Positions 35,372-43,141 of a DNA stretch of 64,000 bases are shown here, piece after piece. This stretch comes from Vampirovibrio chlorellavorus. Lineage in GTDB: Bacteria; Cyanobacteriota; Vampirovibrionia; Vampirovibrionales; Vampirovibrionaceae. The DNA lies in contig NZ_QFWH01000006.1 in the NCBI RefSeq assembly GCF_003149375.1, forward strand, positions 62,001-126,000. Reading direction: 5' to 3'. Each line of letters begins with the position of its first letter. The first letter of the stretch is position 1. The notes beneath the pieces were generated by a model. That model searched no databases, had not been told where the DNA came from, and was given only the letters and a program-made list of their open reading frames with translations. Position numbers and translations under genes: made by a program.

Positions 35372-36697
35372 ATGTCTTCGATTCTCGATCAGTATCAGGT
35401 CGCCATGGACAATGCCGCCGCCAGGCAGGCCCAGCCACCGGTAAACCGCTTTGTGCCCGCGGTACCCAAAACGCTGTCGGAAACCGGTCTGGTGCAGGTG
35501 GTGGTGGAAGAGCTAATCTTGAAAATCATGCTGGCCAAAGGGGCCATGACCGGTCGAGAGCTGGCGACGGATCTTTGCCTGCATTTTTCGCTGGTGGAAA
35601 GCATTCTGGCCGACTTGAAAAGCCGTCTGCTGGTCATGCACAAGAACAGTTCCAACATGGGAGACTTCCTCTATATCCTGAGCGAAGTGGGGCAGGAAAA
35701 GGCCATTATGGCCCGGGAGATTTCCGCCTACGCCGGGGCCGCCCCGGTGCCGTTTCAGGATTATCTGGCTTCAGTCAGTGCCCAGGCCATTCGCCATGAA
35801 AAGCCGGATTACGCCGTTCTGGCCGAGGCCTTTAAAGACCTGATTTTTGATGAGACCCTGTTTGATACCATTGGCCCGGCCATCAACTCCGGGCGAGGGT
35901 TGTTTTTGTATGGCGAACCCGGAAACGGGAAAACCACCATCGCCGAAAAACTGGCCCTGTGCTTTAACCACGACATTTTTATTCCCAAGGCCCTGTTTGT
36001 GGAAGGGCAGATTCTGCAGTTGTTCGATCCCCAAAACCACGATCCGGTGCCCGGAGACAACGCCCTCATCGCCAAGTACGACCAGCGCTGGATTGAGATT
36101 AAGCGTCCGGCGGTCATGGTGGGCGGGGAACTGATGATGGACGCCCTGGAGATTAAGTACAACCCTGTATTGAGGGTTTCGGAAGCGCCTCTGCAAATGA
36201 AGGCCAATGGCGGGGTGTTCCTCATTGATGACTTTGGGCGGCAGCGGATCAGCCACATTGACCTGTTAAACCGGTGGATCGTTCCCCTGGAAAAGCGGGT
36301 GGACTTTCTGGTGTTGCCCAACGGCCAGAAAATTGAAGTGCCCTTTGATGAGTTGATCATCTTCTCCACCAACCTGGACCCCAGGTCTCTGGTGGATGAC
36401 GCATTCTTGCGGCGGATTCCCTATAAAATTCATGTGAAAGACCCGGATGAAACCCAGTTCAAGCAGATTTTCCAGATGCTGTGCCACAAGTACCAGATTG
36501 CCTATGATGAAGCCCAGGTCGATCGGCTGATTGAGAAGCATTACCGGGGCAAGCGTCCGTTTCGGGGGTGCCAGCCCCGGGATTTGCTGGAGCAGGTTTT
36601 GAATGCCGCCTCCTACCAAAAAACGCCTCCGGTGCTGACGGAGGCCATGCTGGATATGGCCTGCCGGAACTATTTCGCGGCCATGGGCAACGAGTAG
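35372..36697 (+). CDS. AAA-family ATPase with N-terminal winged-helix-like domain
   Basis: Protein of 441 residues. The first 120 residues contain a possible winged helix (MTGRELATDLCLHFSLVESI). The P-loop is GEPGNGKTT (181-189); Walker B is FLIDDFGR near 290, with sensor-like STNLDP at about 336 and an arginine in DDAFLRRIPYKI. The C-terminal lid domain follows. ATPases of this type are annotated as having chaperone or remodelling activity and are often near pilus genes; here it is divergent from the TadG-like gene. Its substrate is unknown. AAAGGA lies nine bases before the ATG. Confidence 0.8.
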   Translation: MSSILDQYQVAMDNAAARQAQPPVNRFVPAVPKTLSETGLVQVVVEELILKIMLAKGAMTGRELATDLCLHFSLVESILADLKSRLLVMHKNSSNMGDFLYILSEVGQEKAIMAREISAYAGAAPVPFQDYLASVSAQAIRHEKPDYAVLAEAFKDLIFDETLFDTIGPAINSGRGLFLYGEPGNGKTTIAEKLALCFNHDIFIPKALFVEGQILQLFDPQNHDPVPGDNALIAKYDQRWIEIKRPAVMVGGELMMDALEIKYNPVLRVSEAPLQMKANGGVFLIDDFGRQRISHIDLLNRWIVPLEKRVDFLVLPNGQKIEVPFDELIIFSTNLDPRSLVDDAFLRRIPYKIHVKDPDETQFKQIFQMLCHKYQIAYDEAQVDRLIEKHYRGKRPFRGCQPRDLLEQVLNAASYQKTPPVLTEAMLDMACRNYFAAMGNE

Positions 36698-36933
36698 TCA
36701 TACCCCTGGGATTGCATTTTTTCTAGACCGCTGGCTAATGGCCCGGGGAAATTTGCGGTGTTATTTTTGTATGAATTGGGTATAAATGCCATTGTTTTTT
36801 AGCAATGGCGATCAATAAGTCCGGGCCCGATGGGTTCTGGTTCAGCCTTGTGGTCGGGTCTTGGTCTTTCTCCCCTGATTCAACAACACCCCCCTTTTTC
36901 AAAGGTCCCGCATCCCCTTATGGAGGAGCCGTT

Positions 36934-37308
36934 ATGGTTAGCATATACGCGAAGGTCGTTGGTGCCTTGTTGTTTATCGTCGGGATATTGGGCGGCATTC
37001 CGGCCTTTGCCCCCGATGGCATGTTATTTGGCGTTTTTATGGTGGATACCGTTCACAACCTGTTTCACCTGATTTCCGGGCTGGTGCTGCTGGCTGCCGG
37101 GTTTGGGGTGCAATGGGAGGTTTCACGGCGTTTGGTGCTGGGGTTTGCCATCGTCTATGGCCTGCTGACCCTGGCTGGCTTCTTGAGCCCCACGGGCCGG
37201 GTGCTGGGCATGCAGTTTAATATGGCCGACAATGTGCTGCACCTGACCTTAACCGCCACCGCCCTGATGTTTGCCTTGCCGGTGCAACGGTACCCGACCC
37301 GGTTGTAG
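36934..37308 (+). CDS. DUF4383-family membrane protein
   Basis: Protein of 124 residues with four membrane helices (about 5-23, 38-57, 66-86, 100-117). The VDTVHNLFHLISGLVLLAAG and NMADNVLHLTLTATAL segments repeat the N-x-x-H pattern that defines DUF4383. Function is unknown. ATG 36934 follows GGAGGAG by six bases, a strong site, and is preferred over the longer frame. Confidence 0.85.
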   Translation: MVSIYAKVVGALLFIVGILGGIPAFAPDGMLFGVFMVDTVHNLFHLISGLVLLAAGFGVQWEVSRRLVLGFAIVYGLLTLAGFLSPTGRVLGMQFNMADNVLHLTLTATALMFALPVQRYPTRL

Positions 37309-37438
37309 GCGATCCTCCGTAAACTTGAGAGGGCGCTTCGCCCACTGAGCCCGTCTGTGCCAAGCCGCTGATGCTGTGCTACAGTATGCCTTGCAACCCG
37401 GTTTGTTTTATAAAAGCACAAGAGAGCGGGCAGACGGC

Positions 37439-38092
37439 ATGAATCCACACAACCACGCGCAAGGCAGTTCGCCAGACAATTCACCGGAAAAGAGACCCGG
37501 CCCGGAAAATAAACCCGAAAAACTCCCTTCCGGGGTGAATCCGGTGCATGGGGTGCCTTATAAAAGTCCCCGGGGCCTGTACCAAATGGTGGTGGAAATC
37601 CCGGCCGGAACCACCGAGAAATGGCAAACTGACCCGGAAACCGGTCTGTTTTATCACGATGCCATTGAGGGGGTGCCCCGTCGCATTAACTTTTTGCCTT
37701 ATCCCATGAACTACGGTTTTATTCCGCAAACGCTGTTGCCCAAGGACAAGGGGGGAGACGGCGACCCTATGGATGTGATCACTCTGGCCCCGGCCCGGGA
37801 ACGGGGCACTTTGGATGAAGTTCGCCTGATTGGGGCCTTGCAACTCTCGGATCGGGGGGAGCAGGACACCAAGATGATCGGCCTGCTGAATGGCGGCCCC
37901 TTTGAGGCCGTGCAGGATATTCAGGATTTACTGATGCGCTATCCCGGGGCCGTGGAGATCATTCGCCTGTGGTTTGAAGGCTACAAAGGGCCGGGCTCCT
38001 TCCTGTTTCAGGGCTACCTGAACCATTATCAGGCCAGCGATCTGGTGGAACTGGCCCATCGGGAATGGCAACGCCTGTATCCCTCGCCCTGA
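37439..38092 (+). CDS. ppa: Inorganic pyrophosphatase (family I)
   Basis: Soluble enzyme that hydrolyses pyrophosphate from biosynthetic reactions. The metal-binding signature DGDPMDVITL is at about 104-113, with YPMNYGFIPQT before it. At 217 residues it is longer than the usual 170-180 because of a hydrophilic, Pro-rich N-terminal extension of about 35 residues that looks disordered. The ATG at 37439 has a weak Shine-Dalgarno-like GAGAGCGGG about ten bases upstream. Confidence 0.92.
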   Translation: MNPHNHAQGSSPDNSPEKRPGPENKPEKLPSGVNPVHGVPYKSPRGLYQMVVEIPAGTTEKWQTDPETGLFYHDAIEGVPRRINFLPYPMNYGFIPQTLLPKDKGGDGDPMDVITLAPARERGTLDEVRLIGALQLSDRGEQDTKMIGLLNGGPFEAVQDIQDLLMRYPGAVEIIRLWFEGYKGPGSFLFQGYLNHYQASDLVELAHREWQRLYPSP

Positions 38093-38186
38093 GTTTAACG
38101 AACTCGGGATAATAATGGCCGTTAGTCATTGGCTCCTGTGGGAGCTTGCCGTGGGATACCGCAGGCTTGACCCGGTACGGACTGGC

Positions 38187-39479
38187 CTAATTGGGTTGGC
38201 TACTCGGGGCGTTTCCCGGTTCAGCCGAAAGTTCTGTTGACTCACTGCCCTGCCTGGATTGGGTGAGTTGTAACGGCTGAAGCAACTGATTTTTGGGAGC
38301 CGGTTGGGCGGCCACGTGATCGTAAATCAGTCGGGAGGCCCGATGGAAGAGATCCCGCACGCTGTAATCGTTGTAAGGGCGCTCTACCTGAATGGACAGG
38401 TAGTACCGGCGGCCATCCGGCAGGTACACGGTGCCTGAATCTCCCAGAGAAGTGGCCACATCGCCGGTTTTATGGGCCACCCGGGCTTCCCGGGGCAGCG
38501 ACCAGACCATGAGGTGTCGGTTATGGGTGCTTTCCAGAATGGCCGTGCCGTTGATGCGGGATAGTTCCGAGATGAGCGGGCCGGAATCGATGTTGTAGAG
38601 AATATTGACCATCTCGTAAGGGGAAATGGTGTTGGTGCCGCTGAGATCGGGCAACCAGTTGCGGATGCGGGTATGCACCAGCCCCAGATTGGCCAGCTTT
38701 TGGTTCACCGCTTCCGTACCGCCCAGGTAATGAATCATCATGTTGGTGCAGGTGTTATCGCTGATGCGAATCATCTGCCCGGCCACGTCGTTGGCGGTCA
38801 GCTCCTTGCCCGAGTCCTTGAATTGCAGGTCGCCTGACCCTCCCGCCCGGTGATACTCTGCGTAGAGGAGCGGGGTGTCGATGGTCATAACGTTGCGATC
38901 CACGCTCATCAGGTATTGCAGCAGCAAGGGCAGTTTGATCACGCTGGCCGCGGCCACCGGCTCGAAGCCGTTGATATCCACATAGCTGCGATCCTGGGGA
39001 TTATAGAAGTATAGGTGGGTTTTAAAGCGATCCGAGGGGTAGGCGGCCACAATGCTTTCCAATTGGGCCTTCAGGGCCGTATCCTCAGCCACGGGCATGA
39101 CCGGTAACAGTTGCTCTTGCAGGGAGCCCACCGAGGGATGGCTGAGCAGGGTGTAATCCAGGTTGTGGTAGTACAACAGGCTGGGTGTTTTGAGCAGCCC
39201 AAAATCCCGGTTCATGTAGGCATCAAAGGCGCTGGTATCGCTCGATTTTTGAGAAAAACCGGATAGCTTGGGCATCTCGGGCAAGGCTTCCAGGCTTTGC
39301 GCCATTACATTGGGGATGATCTGGGGAATGATTTGCAGAGCGCCCCAGATGCCGCCCCCGATTAAGGCCAGCAACATCAGGGCTGCCAGTACCAGAATGG
39401 CCAGACGCTGTTGCTTTTGTTTTTGGTAGTGGTACCTGCGGGCCGCAAGTGATCGGGGGGGATGATTTTTTCGTGACAT
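38187..39479 (-). CDS. Membrane-anchored class A beta-lactamase-like serine hydrolase
   Basis: Protein of 430 residues from ATG 39479, with AAAGGG eight bases upstream. An N-terminal signal anchor (about 26-48, LAILVLAALMLLALIGG) is followed by a linker and a beta-lactamase fold from about 130. Active-site motifs are in order: SVIK (SxxK), SDN in MIRISDNTCTNM, and KTG in VAHKTGD. The class A Glu166 equivalent is not obvious, so it is more likely a DD-peptidase or esterase of this fold than a resistance enzyme. The C-terminus is Gln/Ser-rich. Confidence 0.85.
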   Translation of the reverse strand: MSRKNHPPRSLAARRYHYQKQKQQRLAILVLAALMLLALIGGGIWGALQIIPQIIPNVMAQSLEALPEMPKLSGFSQKSSDTSAFDAYMNRDFGLLKTPSLLYYHNLDYTLLSHPSVGSLQEQLLPVMPVAEDTALKAQLESIVAAYPSDRFKTHLYFYNPQDRSYVDINGFEPVAAASVIKLPLLLQYLMSVDRNVMTIDTPLLYAEYHRAGGSGDLQFKDSGKELTANDVAGQMIRISDNTCTNMMIHYLGGTEAVNQKLANLGLVHTRIRNWLPDLSGTNTISPYEMVNILYNIDSGPLISELSRINGTAILESTHNRHLMVWSLPREARVAHKTGDVATSLGDSGTVYLPDGRRYYLSIQVERPYNDYSVRDLFHRASRLIYDHVAAQPAPKNQLLQPLQLTQSRQGSESTELSAEPGNAPSSQPN

Positions 39480-39682
39480 AGAATGACCCTTTACGGGATG
39501 ACTCAGGTTTGGCGCTCTCACTCTGCACTCTCTGACAAAATACGCTGACAAAATCACTCGGTAACACGTCATTTTTTGGGGCGTTCACCCAGCTGGAACT
39601 CAGTCGGAACTGGTTCTGGGCGGGAAGCAGACCCAAGAGGGCTTACTTCGGGGTGGCTGGAGCCCCAACGACGCGTGAGCCT

Positions 39683-39712
39683 ATTGTAACGTTTTTTGAG
39701 CCGGAGGAACAA
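39683..39712 (-). promoter_or_regulatory. Putative promoter of the serine hydrolase gene
   Basis: On the minus strand TTGTTC (39707-39712), 18 bases, TACAAT (39683-39688). The leader would be about 195 bases, which I cannot interpret further. Confidence 0.5.
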
Positions 39713-39819
39713 CCCATGACTTTGTACAGCAGGGGGGGGGTACCGAAAAGGGTGACTGGCAAAGGCGGTACGGGGTTTGTGGACTTGTTTCTGGATTGCT
39801 TCAATTAACATATAAAAAT

Positions 39820-39883
39820 ATTAGAATTTACTAATAAAATGATGTATACTGTTAATGACACTCGGCAATCGGTATCATTGCCG
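39820..39883 (+). promoter_or_regulatory. Control region of the ArsR-family gene: -10 box and two palindromes
   Basis: ATTAG-N6-CTAAT (39820-39835) overlaps the -35 position of a TATACT -10 box (39845-39850). Downstream of the start point lies the perfect CGGCAAT-N7-ATTGCCG palindrome (39863-39883). Both are likely operators, and autorepression by the ArsR protein is typical of the family. Confidence 0.5.
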
Positions 39884-39937
39884 GATTGCTGTTCGGTTTA
39901 GTGTTTTAGTGTCATCAAGCCAATGGGGATAGCGTCT

Positions 39938-40228
39938 ATGAACCCAGCGCCCGCCTCCTCGGAGAAAGTGTGTCGACGGCTCAAAGCCCTTAGTCACCCC
40001 ATCCGCCTGGGGATACTGAATGTGCTGCGCTCCGGCGAAAAAAATGTCTATCAACTGGAGGCCCTGATGGGCACCACCCAGTCCAATATTTCCCAACACC
40101 TGGCCCAACTGAGAGACAAGGACATTTTGACCACCCGCAAGCAAGCCAATCAGGTCTTTTATTCCGTAGCCGATCCCCGCACCCTGAATCTGCTGGATTT
40201 ATTGCAAGAGTTGTATGGCAGGCTTTAA
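39938..40228 (+). CDS. ArsR-family winged-helix transcriptional regulator
   Basis: Small dimeric repressor of 96 residues. Winged-helix pattern: VCRRLKALSHPIRLGILNVL, then QLEALMGTTQSNISQHLAQLR as recognition helix and DKDILTTRKQANQVFYSV as the wing. No CxC metal motif is present, so it may not sense arsenic or zinc; only one Cys (near the N-terminus) is seen. ATG 39938 is preferred to an ATG five codons earlier. No resistance or transporter gene follows it; a terminator lies 120 bases downstream, so it is a single-gene unit. Confidence 0.9.
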   Translation: MNPAPASSEKVCRRLKALSHPIRLGILNVLRSGEKNVYQLEALMGTTQSNISQHLAQLRDKDILTTRKQANQVFYSVADPRTLNLLDLLQELYGRL

Positions 40229-40347
40229 GGTTTTTCACCGGGTGATTTGGAAATTCAGACTTCCGTAAGAAAGCCGTGGGCAGTGGTTAGACCGTAGGAT
40301 TTGCTGCCCATCAGATCAATTGAAATTAGATGAATAGAAATCAAAAA

Positions 40348-40383
40348 GGCGACACCCGTAGAGAAGGTGCCGCCCTTTTTTTA
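40348..40383 (+). terminator. Intrinsic terminator after the ArsR gene
   Basis: GGCGACACC/GGTGCCGCC stem with one mismatch and a 9-base loop, followed by seven T residues. The A-run on the left side would also let it end the convergent SpeD-like operon. Confidence 0.8.
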
Positions 40384-40432
40384 GAGACTGACCGCCTTCA
40401 ATGGATGGACTCTTTACGGACAGTCTCCGGGA

Positions 40433-40927
40433 TCATTCCCTATCCGGGAGGGGAAGGCCGCGGGTGGGGGGGGCTCCGGGCGTTCCCCGGGGGAAGTATC
40501 GGCCCCGTTCGGCGTAGTGTAGTTCCCAGTGGTTCACCTCAAAGGCCTTCAATACAAACTGAACCGCCGCATCCACCGCAAAGGGCTTGCAACTGAACAG
40601 GTCGAAAAAGAAGTAATCTTTTTCTGTGAAGGAGTGAAAGGACAGGTGGGATTCGGCGATGACCACCATGCCGGTGACCCCCCGATCTTCGGGTACCAGC
40701 CCGGCGTAGGGGAACACATAGGGCTGGGTGATGGCGGTCATGCCCACCTGGGCCGGTAAGGTCTTGAGGACCTCGAACACGTAGGCCACATCCCCGATTT
40801 TACCGGGATGGCACTGCCTGCAATCCAGCATCAGGTGGGGGCCAAACCCGACAGAACCGGTCGCTGCCGGATGCCACCCTTCGGCCATGGCGGGAGATGT
40901 TTGAGAGACGGAAATGATTGGGGTCAT
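40433..40927 (-). CDS. Second AdoMet-decarboxylase-family (SpeD) paralogue, possibly altered specificity
   Basis: Protein of 164 residues. The pyruvoyl-forming core is VVIAESHLSFHSFTEKDYFF, with the serine of ESH (Ser93), His98 and Cys113 kept, so self-cleavage is plausible. The canonical HTWPE strand is HSFTE here, and the N-terminal half differs strongly from normal SpeD (MTPIISVSQTS...). Members of this family have been converted to ornithine or arginine decarboxylases in some bacteria, which would make this pair a compact polyamine pathway. Its ATG overlaps the speD stop by four bases (ATGA). The tail is Pro/Gly-rich. Confidence 0.75.
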   Translation of the reverse strand: MTPIISVSQTSPAMAEGWHPAATGSVGFGPHLMLDCRQCHPGKIGDVAYVFEVLKTLPAQVGMTAITQPYVFPYAGLVPEDRGVTGMVVIAESHLSFHSFTEKDYFFFDLFSCKPFAVDAAVQFVLKAFEVNHWELHYAERGRYFPRGTPGAPPTRGLPLPDRE

Positions 40928-41358
40928 GCGAAAGTCCCTCCTTTCAGGATGGCCGTATCGAGGTCTGGGTTCTGGGGCGTATGCTTCAGGGCCAGCGACC
41001 GAATAGATGCCAGATTGCCCCGCAGAATCTGCTGAACCTCCGTTTGCCGGGCGTCCAGCATCAGCCGCAGATGCTCATAGGCCACCAGCGGTTCAATATG
41101 GGCCCCACAGGTGTACAGATCCACCGAGGCGTAGCCATGTTCCGGCCAGGTGTGAATGGCCAGATGTGATTCGGCGATGACCACCACCCCGCTGACACCC
41201 CAGGGTTGAAAGCGATGGAAGGTGGATTGCACGATGGTGGCCCCGCAGGCCAGGGCGGCGGCGTTCATGTGGGTTTCAATGGCGGTAACGGAATCCAGCG
41301 TTTCCGGCTGACAACCGTAAAATTCCACCAGCAGATGACGACCCAGAATATCAGTCAT
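40924..41358 (-). CDS. speD: S-adenosylmethionine decarboxylase proenzyme
   Basis: Pyruvoyl enzyme giving decarboxylated AdoMet for spermidine synthesis. The canonical core VVVIAESHLAIHTWPEHGYA contains the processing serine (Ser64), His69, and Cys84 in DLYTCG. The start is ATG 41358 (MTDILGRHLLVEFYG), with AAAGGA ten bases upstream. The protein is 144 residues, slightly longer than the usual class 1B size. It is coupled to a second SpeD-like gene; speE is not in the window. Confidence 0.95.
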   Translation of the reverse strand: MTDILGRHLLVEFYGCQPETLDSVTAIETHMNAAALACGATIVQSTFHRFQPWGVSGVVVIAESHLAIHTWPEHGYASVDLYTCGAHIEPLVAYEHLRLMLDARQTEVQQILRGNLASIRSLALKHTPQNPDLDTAILKGGTFA

Positions 41359-41478
41359 GGGCAAATTCCTTTTTGATTCAAAGGCATACACAGCAATGAG
41401 CTTCCCTGACGCCATGAACCATGCAGGGTCTGTGGCATTGGCCTGTCAGACGTCTGAGTCTGAGGTCAGGGCCGTGGC

Positions 41479-41754
41479 TCAGCAGGCCACGGGCAGGCCT
41501 CGTGTGGCCGACTCGTCTGCCGCAGTTTTGCCAGAATCAAACAGAAAGCGCAGCAAGAATGTTTTGAAAAAACGATTGGCCCCTTCTTGGGCGAATACGG
41601 CGCTTAAAAATTCCAGTTGATGGAGCTGGGCCCGGCTTTTGCGCTTGGCCTTGTCCTGTGGCACGTAAAAACGATAGGCGGGCTCGGGGGGCTGGCCATG
41701 GCGGATAGCGCTCGCTGAAGCGGGGATGTTGAAAACAGCAAAGTGTCTAGCCAT
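41479..41754 (-). CDS. Small hypothetical protein upstream of speD
   Basis: Ninety-one residues from ATG 41754, with GAGGG about ten bases upstream. It reads MARHFAVFNIPASASA... and later SRAQLHQLEFLSAVFAQEGA and FFKTFLLRFLFDSG, which could form helices. I do not recognise a family. It lies 120 bases before speD on the same strand and just downstream of the inverted-repeat element. Overlapping frames also exist, so it may be spurious. Confidence 0.4.
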   Translation of the reverse strand: MARHFAVFNIPASASAIRHGQPPEPAYRFYVPQDKAKRKSRAQLHQLEFLSAVFAQEGANRFFKTFLLRFLFDSGKTAADESATRGLPVAC

Positions 41755-41884
41755 CGCCTGAAAACCCTCACGAGATTGCACAGTGCCAAAACGCCATTCC
41801 ACATCATGACGTGCGGTGAACTTTATGTTCCATTAAGAAACGGCTCAAATGAACGAGCCAACTTTAAGAACTTTGTATGGGGTT

Positions 41885-42034
41885 AAAATTAGGCAAGGCT
41901 GCCTTCACAAGACGTTTGTAAAACTACGCTCAGCTCAAACAAACTGTGGAACTGCTTTTGGCAAGGTGGCCCAGCATCTATCCGCTGTACTCAAACAGTA
42001 CAAACCTGTTGTGAAGGCAGCCTTACCTAAAATT
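41885..42034. mobile_element. 150-bp inverted-repeat element (MITE-like or large hairpin)
   Basis: Arms of 36 bases, 41885-41920 and 41999-42034, match as inverted repeats at 31 of 36 positions, with an uninterrupted 16-base core GGCTGCCTTCACAA plus neighbours. The 78-base centre has no frame. The right arm covers the stop codon of the alpha/beta hydrolase gene. No clear target-site duplication. Alternatives are a very stable RNA hairpin at the 3' end of that gene or a pair of operator sites. Confidence 0.55.
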
Positions 42035-43034
42035 AAGTGGCCTGTGTGCTGGTCAGACCGGGCCGAATCATGCGCTCGATGTATTCAAACACCTCATGAT
42101 TCAGGGCAATGGTCAGGTGATCAATATCCGGGTTGTCCAGAATCAGGTTGTTGATTTGGCAGGGCATGTCGGAGGCCGCTTCGAGTAGGCCTTTGCGGAA
42201 ATGCACCATGAAGTCCCACACCGTAATCAGGCTGTGGTAAGCCACCTCGGTGGAGGTGCGCACCATGTTCAGATTCCAGTGAATCAACTCGTCAAACACT
42301 TTGGGCACTGGTTTGCCGGGATTGCGGGGAATCCACAGGTTTTTCAGCTCCTGCACCCCTTCGGCGCCCAAAAAGCCCGTGCCTAACGAAACCAGATTGG
42401 CCACGGAACCTGCCTGCATGGCCTGAGTCTGCAGCCAGTAATGGGCAATCACCCCGCCCAGACAATGACCCACCACGTTCACCTTGGTGGCGTCGCACTT
42501 TTTCTTCAGCAGATTTAATTCTTCTTCCAGCTTGGCCGCCGCTGTGGCCACGTCCGCCAACCCGTTTTCGGGCAGGGACATGACTTCCACCGGGTAGCCC
42601 TTGGCTGAAAAATAGGCGTGCATTTCCCGGAAAAATACGGGCGGGGTATTCAGGCCCGGTACAATCAGCAAGGGTGTTTTCTGACTGGTGAATCCCGCTT
42701 CCGGAACCCGGGGCAGCTCATTCAGGGCAAAGCAGCCTTGTCGGTTCAGGGCGTAGTAATCCTGTCGGGCCAGTTTGCCCAGTTTGCCCAGGCGTTTTAT
42801 GGCGTGGTAATAGCTCATCATAAAGGCCATCAGGTTATTGATGTGCCGCCGCTGACTGGGGCTGATGAAGTCGCTGTTGAAGTAATCCTGAATGTTGCGG
42901 ATTTCCATCTCGGACAGACGCCGGTGGATGGGATTGAGCTTCATGATGGCCGCGGCCACCATGGCTCCGGCGGTGGAGTACATCCAGGGGATGGGTTTAT
43001 GTTTGAAAGCGCTACTTTTAGACAAGAGACTCAC
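42033..43034 (-). CDS. Alpha/beta hydrolase with PHA-synthase-like cysteine nucleophile
   Basis: Protein of 333 residues. The N-terminal 95 residues are mostly helical; then TPLLIVPGLNTPPVFF starts the alpha/beta fold. The nucleophile elbow is NVVGHCLGGVIAHYW, i.e. G-x-C-x-G-G, as in polyhydroxyalkanoate synthases rather than the G-x-S-x-G of lipases. The acid/His region is near the C-terminus (DNPDIDHLTIALNHEVFEYI). It is shorter than PhaC and lacks other PhaC blocks, so it may be an acyltransferase or a thiol-based lipase-like enzyme. Start GTG 43034. Confidence 0.75.
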   Translation of the reverse strand: MSLLSKSSAFKHKPIPWMYSTAGAMVAAAIMKLNPIHRRLSEMEIRNIQDYFNSDFISPSQRRHINNLMAFMMSYYHAIKRLGKLGKLARQDYYALNRQGCFALNELPRVPEAGFTSQKTPLLIVPGLNTPPVFFREMHAYFSAKGYPVEVMSLPENGLADVATAAAKLEEELNLLKKKCDATKVNVVGHCLGGVIAHYWLQTQAMQAGSVANLVSLGTGFLGAEGVQELKNLWIPRNPGKPVPKVFDELIHWNLNMVRTSTEVAYHSLITVWDFMVHFRKGLLEAASDMPCQINNLILDNPDIDHLTIALNHEVFEYIERMIRPGLTSTQAT

Positions 43035-43141
43035 CTGAACTGTTTTTGAGAATACACATAAGGCTAATCATACCACCCGACCGGCCATAATAAATCCATT
43101 GCTTCGCAATTCCCGAATCAAATACAGAGAATATTGGATTT

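Noticed and set aside
38187-39479. Antibiotic-resistance beta-lactamase
   Set aside because: The fold motifs are present, but a class A deacylation Glu is not evident and the protein is membrane-anchored with long extensions; a cell-wall or esterase role is as likely.
39569-39811. 80-codon minus-strand frame between the serine hydrolase and ArsR genes
   Set aside because: No ribosome binding site, Pro/Arg/Ser-rich composition, and it covers the probable promoter of the serine hydrolase gene.
41885-42034. Insertion sequence call for the inverted-repeat element
   Set aside because: No transposase frame and no clear target duplication; only a MITE-like or hairpin label can be supported.
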